Under the pieces are notes generated by a model, which was given only the letters and a program-made list of their open reading frames with translations, was not told where the DNA came from and searched no databases. A program made the translations under genes and the position numbers. This document shows positions 1 through 8,323 of a stretch of 64,000 bases of DNA, piece by piece. Where the stretch lies: the NCBI RefSeq assembly GCF_040675535.1, contig NZ_JBFAPC010000001.1, forward strand, positions 1 to 64,000. The letters are read 5' to 3'. The stretch's first letter is position 1, and the number at the start of each line of letters is the position of its first letter. Origin of the DNA: Patulibacter sp040675535. GTDB lineage: Bacteria > Actinomycetota > Thermoleophilia > Solirubrobacterales > Solirubrobacteraceae.

Positions 1-1
1 G

Positions 2-574
2 ATGCAGAACATCGCCTACGAGGAGATCAAGGCGCAGACGCCGAAGGCGCCGGTCATGGCGGGCGAGCTCGCCCCCTACGCGCGCAACCCGAAGTCCACG
101 AACCCGGGCACCTGGGTCCAGCGGGCGCTCGGCCTGGACTCGAAGTTCAAGCCGCGCAAGGGCACGAAGGCCAAGGACTACGCGATCAAGGCCGACGGCT
201 GGACGCTGCACTCCTACGACTACACGACGGACCCGTCCAAGACGCTGAAGAGCGACACGCAGTGGACGATCCGGAACATCCCGCGCACGAAGGCGCTGCT
301 GCGCAAGATCGCGAAGACCCGGCGGATCTCGTCCTCCGCGGCGTCGAAGATCTACATCACGGAGTTCGCCTACATCGCCGAGGGCAGCCAGTCGACGTCC
401 GAGGAGAACGCCGCGGCCTGGACCCAGGAGGCCTGGGACATCGCCAAGAAGAACCAGCTGCGCGGCTTCCTGTGGTTCCAGGTGCGCGACCCCACCGACA
501 TCTTCTACTCGGGCCTGAAGACGATCGACGGGGACGAGCGCAAGGTCTACCCGGTCTTCCTCGGCCTCAACTGA
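2..574 (+). CDS. C-terminal part of a secreted-type glycoside hydrolase (clan A-like), truncated by window edge
   Basis: The reading frame is open to the left edge, so the N-terminus lies outside the window; 190 residues are visible. The segment reads like the last strands of a (beta/alpha)8 glycosidase of the GH5/GH39 type: a GWTLHSYDY strand, then IYITEFAY with a Glu near visible residue 121 in the position of a catalytic nucleophile, then GFLWFQVRDP near the end. The family and substrate are not decidable from this fragment. The frame has strong GC third-position bias and ends in TGA, followed by a spacer of about 200 bases before the next gene. Confidence 0.65.
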   Translation: MQNIAYEEIKAQTPKAPVMAGELAPYARNPKSTNPGTWVQRALGLDSKFKPRKGTKAKDYAIKADGWTLHSYDYTTDPSKTLKSDTQWTIRNIPRTKALLRKIAKTRRISSSAASKIYITEFAYIAEGSQSTSEENAAAWTQEAWDIAKKNQLRGFLWFQVRDPTDIFYSGLKTIDGDERKVYPVFLGLN

Positions 575-782
575 GCGGCGAGGGCCGGTCCCGGCGGCGC
601 CCGGGCATCGTCGGGACCGGCCGGTCCCGGCCGGCCGCCGGGCCCCTGGACGGGCGTTGGTGCGACGCACCACCCGGGCGGGGGGAGGTGCTCCCGGGCA
701 CACATCGGGGGTGTCATGATGGGTGGATCGGTTCGAGCGTCCCGACATCCATCCGGTCCTCCGCGCCCCACGGTCGTCGATC

Positions 783-1442
783 ATGAGGGTCGACCGCTGC
801 TTCGCCTTCATCGACCTCTGCGGCTTCAGCGCGTACACGGAGCGCAACGGCGACGAGGAGGCCGTCTCGGTCCTGTCGATGATGCGCTCCGTCGTGCGGC
901 GCGCCGCGGACCGTCGCGGCGTCCGGGTCATGAAGTGGCTCGGCGACGGTGTGATGCTGTCCGGCGCGGAGCGCGGTGCGGTCGCCGCGGCGGCGCTGGA
1001 GATCCGCCACCACCTCGGCGGCGCCTGCCCGCTGGAGGTCCGCGTCGGGATCTGCCGCGGCGCGGCGCTCGTCTTCGACGGCGACGACTACGTCGGCACC
1101 GTCATCAACGTCGCGGCCCGACTCTGCGACAAGGCCGCCCCGGGGCAGCTGCTGATGGCCGAGCACCCCGACGCCACGGTCCCGCCGTGGGCCGTCGTGC
1201 GGCCGTTCGGCATCGTGGAGGTCGCCGGCCTGACGCGGCCGCTCGCGGTCCAGGAGATCGACATGCGCGTCGACGGCGACGCCCGGCCCGTGATGGACCC
1301 GGTCTGCGGCCTGCCGATCGATCCGTCGGTCGCGGTCGCCCCGGCGGGCGAGGAGGCCGTGCACCTGCGCTGCTTCTGTTCGGCCGAGTGCGCCGAGCAC
1401 TGGGGCCGCGCCTCGGCGCGGCGCGTCCAGCGCGTGGCCTGA
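783..1442 (+). CDS. Class III nucleotidyl cyclase-like protein with C-terminal YHS domain
   Basis: The protein has 219 residues if started at ATG 783; a GTG at 723 would add 20 poorly conserved residues. The first 160 residues resemble a class III adenylyl/guanylyl cyclase catalytic domain: FAFIDLCGFSAYTE carries the first metal-binding Asp, KWLGDGVML the second together with the Lys of the substrate pocket, and INVAARLCDKA the Asn/Arg pair expected to stabilise the transition state. The last 50 residues (MDPVCGLPIDP, then RCFCSAECAEHW) match the YHS pattern, a small Cys-containing domain usually linked to metal handling. It probably makes or senses a cyclic nucleotide under metal or redox control; the fusion is unusual. 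Activity is inferred only from retained residues. Confidence 0.75.
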   Translation: MRVDRCFAFIDLCGFSAYTERNGDEEAVSVLSMMRSVVRRAADRRGVRVMKWLGDGVMLSGAERGAVAAAALEIRHHLGGACPLEVRVGICRGAALVFDGDDYVGTVINVAARLCDKAAPGQLLMAEHPDATVPPWAVVRPFGIVEVAGLTRPLAVQEIDMRVDGDARPVMDPVCGLPIDPSVAVAPAGEEAVHLRCFCSAECAEHWGRASARRVQRVA

Positions 1443-1503
1443 GCCCCGGCCGGCGCGGTCCGGGCCGCCGCCGCAGGCCCCCGGGCCGGCCCGATCGAGG
1501 CCC

Positions 1504-1538
1504 GCGCAGGCCGGGTCCGATGGGGACCCGGCCTGCGC
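1504..1538. terminator. Bidirectional hairpin terminator between convergent genes
   Basis: A perfect 15-bp stem (1504-1518 with 1524-1538) and 5-base loop lies between the convergent ends of the cyclase-like gene and the monooxygenase gene. There is no T-tract, which is common for high-GC actinobacterial terminators. Confidence 0.7.
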
Positions 1539-1544
1539 CCGACC

Positions 1545-3080
1545 TCAGACCCCGACGGTCTCCCGGGCGGGGACCGCGGGGGTCGTCTCGTAGCTCTCCT
1601 CGTCGAACGACGCGACGCGCCGCCGGTAGAGGAACGTGAAGTCCGGCCACAGCGTCGTGTTGCGGCCGCGGGCGTCCTGGTACCACGAGGCGCAGCCGCC
1701 GTCGTTCCAGACCGTGCCCTCGAGGCGGTGCTGGATCTCCTCGTTCTCGGCGTCGACGACCGGGCGGCGGGGGACGATCGCGCCGATCCGGCCGCGGCGG
1801 GTCTTGCGCAGCGCGTCGCGGACGTAGGTCACCTGCGACTCGATCATGTAGATGATCGAGTTGTGGCCGAGGCCGGTGTTCGGCCCGACGAGCATGAAGA
1901 GGTTCGGGAAGCCCGCGATCGTGGTGCCGCGGTAGGCCTCCATCCCCTGGCTCCAGTGCTCGGCCAGGCGGCGGCCGTCGGCGCCGACGAGGCGGTCGGC
2001 GATCGGCTGGTCCGTCACGTGGAAGCCGGTGCCGTGGATGATCGTGTCGACCTCGTGCTCGACGCCCGCGTTGTCGACGATCGAGTGCGGCCGGACCTCG
2101 CGGATGCCGGTCGTGTTGACGTCCGCGTTGTCGGCGTTCAGCGCCGGGAAGTACTCGTTGGAGATCAGGACCCGCTTGCAGCCGACCTGGTAGTCGGGGG
2201 TGAGCTTCGCGCGCAGCTCCGCGTCGTCGGGAATCTGGTGCTTCATGTGCTTCAGGCCGATGACGCGCGGCAGGCCGCGGAGCTTCGCGACGTGGTTGAA
2301 CGACAGCACGAAGCTCTCGCGGCCCAGGTAGATCCCGAGCCGGGCGAGCTTCTGCGCGAACGGCAGGTGCCGGAAGACGAAGCGCTCGAGGTTGGTAATC
2401 GGCCGGTCCGGGCGGGGGAGGACCCACGGCGGGGTGCGCTGGAACAGCAGCAGCGACTTCGCGTCCGGCTGGATCCGCGGGACGAACTGGATCGCGGAGG
2501 CCCCGGTGCCGATGACGGCGATCCGCTCGCCTGCGAGGTCGTGGTCGTGGTTCCAGCGGGCCGAGTGGAAGACCGTGCCCTCGAAGGTGTCGAGGCCCGG
2601 CAGGTCGGGGTACTTCGGCTCGCACAGCGGGCCGGTGCCGGCGACCAGGAACTGGGCCACGACGGTGCCGCGGACGGTCTCGACGATCCAGCGCTGGCGG
2701 TCGGCGTCCCAGGTCGCGTTGACGACCTCCGCGCCCGTGCGCACGTATGGGCGCAGGCCGAAGCGCTCGACGACGCTCTGCTGGTAGGCCCAGATCTCCG
2801 GCTGGGTCGCGAACGAGCGCGTCCAGTTCGGGTTCGGCGCGAACGAGAACGAGTACATGTGCGAGGGGACGTCGCACGCGCAGCCGGGGTAGACGTTGTC
2901 GCGCCAGGTGCCGCCGATGTCGCTCGCGGTCTCGAGGATCACGAAGTTGCGCTCGTCGTCCTGCAGCAGCCCGACGGCCATCCCGAGGCCGGAGAAGCCG
3001 CTGCCGACGATGGCGACGCGGACCTCCTCGGGGAGGGGCGCGGTGGTGATGGACTGCGGCGACGCAGCGGTGGTGCTCAT
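1545..3080 (-). CDS. Flavin-containing (Baeyer-Villiger type) monooxygenase
   Basis: The 511-residue protein starts at ATG 3080 (MSTTAASP); a longer frame upstream lacks family similarity. Two Rossmann fingerprints are visible, VAIVGSGFSG (about 22-31, FAD) and IAVIGTGASA (about 183-194, NADPH). Between them TFEGTVFHSARW matches the Baeyer-Villiger fingerprint FxGxxxHxxxW. GTWRDNVYPGCACD and the HGTGFH motif near 350 are typical of this class. It should insert an oxygen atom into ketones or oxidise heteroatoms, using NADPH and O2 in the cytosol; the substrate is unknown. The promoter carries two adjacent perfect dyads (3110-3139), suggesting ligand-controlled repression. It is divergent from the encapsulin cargo gene. 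Confidence 0.9.
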   Translation of the reverse strand: MSTTAASPQSITTAPLPEEVRVAIVGSGFSGLGMAVGLLQDDERNFVILETASDIGGTWRDNVYPGCACDVPSHMYSFSFAPNPNWTRSFATQPEIWAYQQSVVERFGLRPYVRTGAEVVNATWDADRQRWIVETVRGTVVAQFLVAGTGPLCEPKYPDLPGLDTFEGTVFHSARWNHDHDLAGERIAVIGTGASAIQFVPRIQPDAKSLLLFQRTPPWVLPRPDRPITNLERFVFRHLPFAQKLARLGIYLGRESFVLSFNHVAKLRGLPRVIGLKHMKHQIPDDAELRAKLTPDYQVGCKRVLISNEYFPALNADNADVNTTGIREVRPHSIVDNAGVEHEVDTIIHGTGFHVTDQPIADRLVGADGRRLAEHWSQGMEAYRGTTIAGFPNLFMLVGPNTGLGHNSIIYMIESQVTYVRDALRKTRRGRIGAIVPRRPVVDAENEEIQHRLEGTVWNDGGCASWYQDARGRNTTLWPDFTFLYRRRVASFDEESYETTPAVPARETVGV

Positions 3081-3109
3081 GGGCGGGATCCTACGGTCTG
3101 GAAGCGGGT

Positions 3110-3139
3110 TACTCAAGAGTAGCCTACGAATCCGTAGGC
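3110..3139. promoter_or_regulatory. Two abutting dyad operators upstream of the monooxygenase
   Basis: TACTCAAGAGTA (3110-3121) is a perfect 12-bp palindrome. It is followed directly by GCCTACG-AATC-CGTAGGC (3122-3139), a perfect 7-bp inverted repeat. They lie 30-60 bases upstream of the monooxygenase start, where a TetR- or MarR-type repressor would bind; no such regulator is adjacent. Confidence 0.5.
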
Positions 3140-3329
3140 GGCCTTGGGTTCGGTGGGGCCGCGCCCCGCGGGCGACGGCCGTGCCGGGCGACACCGTACG
3201 CCCCGGCGGGCACCGGCGTGGTGCCCGCCCCGGGGGTTTGCTCCGGGGGCCGGTCGGGCACTGGTGCCGGGCGGTCATCGGCCGTAGGGTCCGATCGACG
3301 GGACCGCCACCAGCACGCACGGAGGACAG

Positions 3330-3764
3330 ATGGGCTTCGACCAGTACCACGAGCCGCCCGAGGAGCTCCCCGCGGAGACGCGGACGTTCGCACGCCTCTG
3401 CGCGTCCCTCACCGAGGAGGCCGAGGCGATCGGCTGGTACGAGCAGCGACTCGCCGTCGAGCCCGATCCCGAGGCCCGCGCCGTCATGGCGGACGCGGTC
3501 CACGAGGAGTACAAGCACTTCGCGATGGACCTCGAGTTCCTGCTGCGCCGCAAGCCCGAGTGGGGCCTGATCGCGCGGGGGATCCTCTTCAAGGACGGCG
3601 ACATCACCGAGAACGGCGAGGAGGCCGAGGGCGTGCCGAAGGGCGCCCGCGGCCCCGTCGACGTCGCGGGCGGCGTCCTGGGCACTGCCACGGCCTCCGT
3701 CCCCACCCCACCCGCGCCGGGCGGCTCGCTCGGCATCGGCAGTCTCAAGGGAGCACTTCGATGA
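3330..3764 (+). CDS. Encapsulated ferritin-like protein (encapsulin cargo)
   Basis: This 144-residue protein matches the EncFtn family: a short ferritin-like helical hairpin that forms an annular ferroxidase and is packed inside an encapsulin shell. EEAEAIGWYEQR (Glu30, Glu32, Trp36, Tyr37) and HEEYKH (Glu60, His63) align with the iron ligands known in the Rhodospirillum rubrum protein. After a Gly/Pro-rich linker, the last 13 residues (GSLGIGSLKG then ALR) are the classic encapsulin targeting peptide. The stop codon overlaps the start of the shell gene by 4 bases, so the two are translationally coupled. Expected role: oxidise Fe(II) and deposit it inside the shell. Confidence 0.94.
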   Translation: MGFDQYHEPPEELPAETRTFARLCASLTEEAEAIGWYEQRLAVEPDPEARAVMADAVHEEYKHFAMDLEFLLRRKPEWGLIARGILFKDGDITENGEEAEGVPKGARGPVDVAGGVLGTATASVPTPPAPGGSLGIGSLKGALR

Positions 3765-4567
3765 ACCACCTGCTGCGCGGGCACGCCCCGATCACCGACG
3801 CCGGCTGGGCCGACGTCGACGACGAGGCCAAGGAGCGCCTCGTCGCCAACCTCGCCGCCCGGCGGGTCGTCGACTTCGACGGCCCGGAGGGCTGGCGGCG
3901 CTCGGCCGTGAACCTCGGCCGCACCACCCCGCTGGACGGCGGCCCCGTCGACGGCGTCGTCTCGAGCCTCCGTCGCGTCCTGCCGCTCGCCGAGCTGCGG
4001 GCGCCGTTCACCGTCGATCGCGAGGAGCTGCTCAACGCGGACCGCGGTGCCGTCGACGTCGACTACGAGAGCCTCGACGCCGCCGCGCTGCGGATCGCCA
4101 CGGCGGAGAACGTCGCGGTCTTCCACGGCTGGGAGGCCGCCGGGATCGAGGGCATCGCGACGGTCACGCCGCACCCCGTGGTGCCGCTGGGCGACGACGT
4201 CGAGGGGTGGACCCGCAAGGTCGCCGGCGCGGTCGAGGTCCTGCGCGTCAGCGGCGTCGACGGGCCGTACGCCCTGGTGCTCGCGCCTGACCGCCACACC
4301 GCCGTCGTCGAGACGGCCGAGCACGGCGGCTACCCGTTGTTCGACCACCTGCGGGAGATCGTCGGCGGACCGATCGTCCGCGCGCCCGGCGTCCGCGGCG
4401 GCGCCGTCGTCAGCCTGCGCGGCGGGGACTTCCTCTTCGCGTCCGGGCAGGACCTCTCGGTCGGGTACGAGCACCACGACCACTCGACCGTGCACCTGTA
4501 CCTCGAGGAGTCGTTCACGTTCCGCGTCGCGACGCCGGAGGCGGCGGTCGCCCTCGGCGACGGGTGA
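3761..4567 (+). CDS. Encapsulin shell protein (family 1, HK97 fold)
   Basis: The protein has 268 residues, the usual size for a family 1 encapsulin. The N-terminus (MNHLLRGHAPITDAGW, then an Arg/Lys-rich helix and VDFDGPEGW) and the C-terminal FLFASGQDLSVGYEHHD and LYLEESFTFRV segments are characteristic of the HK97-like shell that self-assembles into an icosahedral compartment. The ATG overlaps the stop of the ferritin-like cargo gene (ATGA), so it forms a two-gene operon giving an iron-storage nanocompartment. The family assignment rests on whole-length resemblance plus the adjacent cargo with its targeting peptide. Confidence 0.94.
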   Translation: MNHLLRGHAPITDAGWADVDDEAKERLVANLAARRVVDFDGPEGWRRSAVNLGRTTPLDGGPVDGVVSSLRRVLPLAELRAPFTVDREELLNADRGAVDVDYESLDAAALRIATAENVAVFHGWEAAGIEGIATVTPHPVVPLGDDVEGWTRKVAGAVEVLRVSGVDGPYALVLAPDRHTAVVETAEHGGYPLFDHLREIVGGPIVRAPGVRGGAVVSLRGGDFLFASGQDLSVGYEHHDHSTVHLYLEESFTFRVATPEAAVALGDG

Positions 4568-4573
4568 GCCCCG

Positions 4574-4594
4574 CCGGGCGGACGGGCCGCCCGG
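4574..4594. terminator. Hairpin after the encapsulin gene
   Basis: A perfect 8-bp stem (4574-4581 with 4587-4594) and 5-base loop begins 7 bases after the encapsulin stop, between convergent genes. No T-tract follows. Confidence 0.5.
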
Positions 4595-4600
4595 GGCCGC

Positions 4601-4741
4601 TCAGCTCATCTCGACGAACGCGATGGTCACGGCGATCAGGAAGACGCCGATGAGGATCAGGGCGAACGGGCTGGGCCAGTCGCCCCCCGGATCCTCGGGC
4701 CCGCCGGCGGGCGGCGGCGGCTGGTGCGGCTCGATGGTCAC
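4601..4741 (-). CDS. Small single-pass membrane protein
   Basis: This short frame (46 residues from GTG 4741; a second GTG is at 4744) begins VTIEPHQPPPP and ends in a clear hydrophobic segment, PFALILIGVFLIAVTIAFVE, a single transmembrane helix with an N-terminal Pro-rich tail. A GGAG element lies about 12-15 bases upstream of the start. No family is recognised. Small proteins of this shape are common in actinobacteria and are easily missed by gene callers. Confidence 0.5.
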   Translation of the reverse strand: MTIEPHQPPPPAGGPEDPGGDWPSPFALILIGVFLIAVTIAFVEMS

Positions 4742-5013
4742 CACGCGATCGTAGTGCGCTCCGGGCGCCACGGGGGTCGGTTCTCGCGCCCCGTGCGCCG
4801 ACCGGCGGCGGCGCGGTCCTCGCCGGCGCCCCGCCGGGGTCCAGGTCCGGCTCCGATCTGCCGATGCCACCGCCGTAGGTCCTTCCGTCCGCCGGGCGGC
4901 TGGGAGCCGACGCGCCCCGGCGCTGAGCGCGGGCGGCCGTCGGGCGCGAATCCGGCGTCGAGCGGCCCGGCGCGGGCCCTCGTGAGCGGCCGGCGTCCGC
5001 CGACCGCGGCGGC

Positions 5014-5556
5014 TCAGCCCGTGATCTCGGGGAAGTCGATGACGAACGCCGCGAGGCCGGCGGGCGCCTGGAGGCGCGGCTTCCTCGTGGCCGCCCGCAC
5101 GGACCGGGCCGCCGGCACGGACGGGGCCGCCGGCACGGACGGGGCCGCCGGGGCGGCGGGGACGGGCGCCGCGGCGACCGCGCGCGGGGCGGCCGGAGCC
5201 GGGGCCGGGAGGGCCGGGGCCGCGACGGGGGCCGTGATCGGGACGAGCGGGGTCGAGATCGGGATCCACGCGGCGGGCACGGCGGCCGGCTGCAGCTCGC
5301 GGGCGGCGTCGACGGCGGAGTCGAGGACGGCGAGCGTGCGATCGAGGCCGTCGCCGAGGCGCTCGAGCGCCTCCACCAGCTCGTTGGCGCGGCGGCGGCG
5401 CTCCAGGGTGTCGACGGCGTCAAGCACCCGGGCGACGCGCTCGGCGCGCGCCACGTCGACGGGGGAGACCTCGCCGCGGGGGTCCTGTGCGCCGGCGGCC
5501 GACGGGGCGGGGATCGTGTCGCGCTCGTCGAGGGTCAGAGAGGTCTCGATCAGCAT
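5014..5556 (-). CDS. Hypothetical protein: coiled-coil head, Ala/Pro-rich tail
   Basis: This 180-residue protein is not recognised. Residues 30-85 are rich in Arg, Glu and Leu with heptad spacing (ARVLDAVDTLERRRRANELVEALERLGDGL) and probably form a coiled coil. Residues 90-160 are almost entirely Ala, Pro and Val with short repeats (VPAAPS), ending in a conserved-looking LAAFVIDFPEITG. It has no signal peptide or membrane segment. The Ala/Pro stretch resembles an extended linker, so the C-terminal dozen residues may be a docking peptide. Its strand-mate downstream is the small membrane protein at 4601. Confidence 0.6.
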   Translation of the reverse strand: MLIETSLTLDERDTIPAPSAAGAQDPRGEVSPVDVARAERVARVLDAVDTLERRRRANELVEALERLGDGLDRTLAVLDSAVDAARELQPAAVPAAWIPISTPLVPITAPVAAPALPAPAPAAPRAVAAAPVPAAPAAPSVPAAPSVPAARSVRAATRKPRLQAPAGLAAFVIDFPEITG

Positions 5557-5937
5557 CCGGAGGACTCCGTGTGGTGGGTGGCACCGCTGGGGACGCTCCG
5601 GTCGCCCCTGGGGGCTCCCGTGGCGTCGTGGTGGTGCTCCGTCATGCCATGAGTTCTAGGCCCCGAAGGTCGCAGACCGGTATCGCCGCGGTGTCCGTCG
5701 CGCAGCATGGGGCGTCGCCTGGCCGTTCGCCCCACGCGGCGGCGGGCGGGGGCGTGCGCGGAAGCGCGTCCGCCGCACGACCACTACCGTATGGCCGATA
5801 CGGGGAAGACCCGCGCCCCGAGGGGACGTGGGACGGCCTCGGACGCGGTACCCACGAAGGGGCGGTCCGTACCCGCGACGGAGCGCTCGGCGGTGAGGAG
5901 TTCCTGTCGACGCACCCTTCGAGGCCGAAATACCGCG
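5557..5937. other. Non-coding interval upstream of the first mpsC-like gene
   Basis: I see no credible coding frame in these 381 bases between divergent genes. The interval holds the motif at 5783-5799 that recurs upstream of the paralogue at 8324. Confidence 0.5.
5783..5799 (+). promoter_or_regulatory. Upstream motif shared by both mpsC-like genes, copy 1
   Basis: ACTACCGTATGGCCGAT, 155 bases before the start at 5938, matches ACTACCGTTACAGGCCGAT at 8174-8192, 150 bases before the paralogue, apart from a two-base gap and one mismatch. The constant distance suggests a common promoter element or regulator site. Confidence 0.45.
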
Positions 5938-6285
5938 ATGCCCGATCGCCTACCAGTACCGCAGCAGGAGATCTCCAACGGGATCGCCCAGCTCTACAAG
6001 ACCCGGATGGGCCGGGGGCCGACCAAGGTCTCCACGACGATCGTCGGCGACGTCGTCGTCTGCGTCCTGGAGGACACGGACACGCCGTTCGAGGAGACCC
6101 TGCTGGACCTCGGGGCCCGCGACCTCGTGCAGCAGGCCCGCTCCCGCTTCCAGCTGCAGTGCACGCCGGAGCTCGTGGTCATCGTCGAGCAGGCGACCGG
6201 CCGCAAGGTGCGCGTCCACGTCCCGGGGTACCGGGCCTCGTCGGACGTCGCGACCGAGGTCTTCCTGCTCGAGTCCGAGGGCTGA
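5938..6285 (+). CDS. MpsC-family protein (DUF2294), copy 1
   Basis: The 115-residue protein from ATG 5938 (MPDRLPVPQQEISNGIAQLYK) matches the DUF2294 pattern: an N-terminal QQEISNxIAQLYKxxxGRGPTKV helix, a VCVLEDTDTPFEETLLDLG core, and a VEQATGRKVRVHVPGY segment near the end. The family takes its MpsC name from a proposed Na+-translocating membrane-potential system in Bacillus; its molecular role is unsettled. A second copy with the same length lies at 8324, with a sigma factor and an alpha/beta hydrolase in between. In-frame sequence upstream of the ATG does not resemble the family. Confidence 0.85.
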   Translation: MPDRLPVPQQEISNGIAQLYKTRMGRGPTKVSTTIVGDVVVCVLEDTDTPFEETLLDLGARDLVQQARSRFQLQCTPELVVIVEQATGRKVRVHVPGYRASSDVATEVFLLESEG

Positions 6286-6527
6286 TCGGCGGTCGGCGCC
6301 CGGCCCGGCACTGGCCGCGCGTCGCCGGGTGGGGTAACGTCCTACGGGTGTGCACCGTCCATCGGTGACCAGGCGGCCAGGCGCGCTGCTCCCCCCGGAG
6401 CGCCGGTCCTGACGTCACGCGAAGTTCGGCGGAGCGCACGAGAGACAGCAGGCACCACGTGGTCCGGCCCCGTACGGGATCCGGGAGATGCGTGCCGGAA
6501 GACCGACTCCTTCCCCCGGAGCACTTC

Positions 6528-7298
6528 ATGCTGGAAGACGCAATCCGCCGTGAGCGGCACGACCTCGAGCTGCTGCGCCGTCACCGCACCCAGGGCGATC
6601 CCTGGGCCCGCGACGAGCTGACCGAGCGCTGCATGCCGCTCGTGCGGTCGATCGCCCGCAAGTACAGCTCGAGCCGCGAGCCCTTCGAGGATCTCGTCCA
6701 GGCCGGATCGATCGGGCTCGTCAAGGCCATCGACCGCTTCGACCTCGACGCCGGCCACCGCTTCGTGTCCTACGCGATCCCGACGATCCAGGGAGAGATC
6801 CGCCGGCACTTCCGCGACCACTGCTGGGCGGTCCGCGTCCCGCGCTCGACCCAGGAGCTGTGGCAGAAGGTCAAGGCCGAGCAGCGCACCTGGACCGAGG
6901 TCACGGGCGACGAGCCCACGGCCGAGGAGCTCGCCGGCGTGCTCGAGGTCACCGTCGACGACGTCGAGGACGCCCTGAAGGCCGGGGAGGGCTACGACGC
7001 GCTGTCGCTCGACCACCCCGCGGGCGAGGACCGCGCGATGCTCGACGTCCGCGGCGACCGCGACCCGGGGTACGCGACGGTCGAGGACCGCAGCGTCGTC
7101 GAGCAGGCCCTGGGTGCGCTGGATCCGCGCGCCCGCCGGGTCGTGCACGACCGCTTCTACCGGGAGCGCCTGCAGCGCGAGATCGCCGCCGACGTCGGCG
7201 TGTCGCAGATGCAGGTCTCACGCGTCGTCAGCGGGGCCCTGAAGGACATGCGCGAGCACCTGCGGGAGACCGGCGCGGACGCCGTGCTCGCGGCCTGA
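6528..7298 (+). CDS. RNA polymerase sigma factor, SigB/SigF/SigG (group 3) type
   Basis: The protein has 256 residues from ATG 6528, which has a GGAG ribosome site 6 bases upstream; GTGs at 6459 and 6492 would add residues outside the family. Region 2 is visible as PLVRSIARKY, FEDLVQAGSIGLVKAIDRFD and RFVSYAIPTIQGEIRRHFRD (about 45-110), region 3 around 120-170, and region 4 as REIAADVGVSQMQVSRVVSGAL near 225-245. This arrangement is that of stress or sporulation-type sigma factors. No anti-sigma factor or anti-anti-sigma gene is adjacent. It lies between the two MpsC paralogues, whose shared upstream motif it might recognise; that link is speculative. Confidence 0.92.
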   Translation: MLEDAIRRERHDLELLRRHRTQGDPWARDELTERCMPLVRSIARKYSSSREPFEDLVQAGSIGLVKAIDRFDLDAGHRFVSYAIPTIQGEIRRHFRDHCWAVRVPRSTQELWQKVKAEQRTWTEVTGDEPTAEELAGVLEVTVDDVEDALKAGEGYDALSLDHPAGEDRAMLDVRGDRDPGYATVEDRSVVEQALGALDPRARRVVHDRFYRERLQREIAADVGVSQMQVSRVVSGALKDMREHLRETGADAVLAA

Positions 7299-7302
7299 GC
7301 GC

Positions 7303-7330
7303 GCCGCGGGCCCGCGCCGCGGGCCCGCGG
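7303..7330. terminator. GC-palindrome terminator between convergent genes
   Basis: A tandem CCGCGGGCCCGCG repeat (7304-7330) forms a strong self-complementary hairpin between the sigma-factor stop at 7298 and the hydrolase stop at 7346. Confidence 0.55.
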
Positions 7331-7345
7331 TGCGGGCGGCCCTCC

Positions 7346-8023
7346 TCAGACCTCGACCTGGAGCTCGCCGGCCGCGATCCGGGCGAGGACGCCCTCCGGC
7401 CGCCGCGCGAGCAGCGTGGTGGCCGCGAACTCGGCCGCGAGCCCGTCGAATCGGTCGTGGTGGCCGAGCATCGCGTGCTTGCCGCCGCGGATCGTCACGT
7501 AGCCGACCTCCGTCGTCCGGCCCATCGTGCGGGCGACGGCCAGGGAGCGGTCCGCCAGGGCGACCCGGTCGCGGTCCCCGTGGACGACGAGGATGCGCCG
7601 GCCCGCGAGGCCGGGCGGGTCGTCGTCGGGGTAGACCCACGGGGCGAGGGCCGCGGCGCTCCGGACCGCCGGGTGGCCCGCCGTCAGGAGCGTCGCGCGG
7701 CCGCCGAGGGAGTGGCCGACCAGGCACGTCGGCAGCGCGGTCCCGAGCCGCCGGGCGACCTCGTCCAGGGCCCAGCGCGCGTCGTCGACCGGGGTGTGGC
7801 CCACGTCCCAGCCACGCTGCGAGTTCAGCAGCCGGTAGACCGCCAGGCGGCCCTCGCCCGTGCGCGCGATGCGGCGGGCGATCGGGATCATCCGCACGAC
7901 CGAGAGCTGGGTCGGGCTGACGGCCGTGGCGGGGCGCCGGGCGGCTCCGCCGTGGAGGACGAGCACGAGGCCCTCGGGATCGTCCGGGACGGCGGTCTCG
8001 ATCAGACGGGGCTCCAGCGGCAC
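7346..8023 (-). CDS. Alpha/beta hydrolase
   Basis: This 225-residue protein shows a compact alpha/beta-hydrolase fold: oxyanion-hole HGG near residue 24, nucleophile elbow LVGHSLGG with Ser near 105, an acid in ILVVHGDRDRVAL near 150, and a C-terminal His in GGKHAMLGHH near 184. It has no signal peptide, so it is cytosolic. It resembles small esterases and dienelactone hydrolase-like enzymes, but the substrate cannot be read. It is convergent with the sigma-factor gene and divergent from the second MpsC gene. Confidence 0.85.
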   Translation of the reverse strand: MPLEPRLIETAVPDDPEGLVLVLHGGAARRPATAVSPTQLSVVRMIPIARRIARTGEGRLAVYRLLNSQRGWDVGHTPVDDARWALDEVARRLGTALPTCLVGHSLGGRATLLTAGHPAVRSAAALAPWVYPDDDPPGLAGRRILVVHGDRDRVALADRSLAVARTMGRTTEVGYVTIRGGKHAMLGHHDRFDGLAAEFAATTLLARRPEGVLARIAAGELQVEV

Positions 8024-8173
8024 GGGGAGACGGTACCCGGTGTGGACTCTCGGGCACCACGGACGACGGGGCGCGCGCGGTCGCCGCTGAGCGTCTCCCG
8101 TCGGGCGTCACGCCGCGAGGGCCGCGGGCCAGCCCCGTACCCCGGCGCCGCCCTCCCCATCCGCCCCCGGACG

Positions 8174-8192
8174 AACTACCGTTACAGGCCGA
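8174..8192 (+). promoter_or_regulatory. Upstream motif shared by both mpsC-like genes, copy 2
   Basis: ACTACCGTTACAGGCCGAT lies 150 bases before the start of the second mpsC-like gene and matches the copy at 5783-5799. The surrounding sequence of the two leaders is otherwise different. Confidence 0.45.
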
Positions 8193-8323
8193 TCAGGGCG
8201 GCGGCGCTCGGTCCCCGGACCGGCACCTCCCCGTCGTGGTCGGGACCCGACGGGCCGGCCGTGCCCAGCGCCGCCGGTCCCCGAGGGTCGCCTGTCCCCG
8301 GTACCGAGGTCCCGATACGCCAG

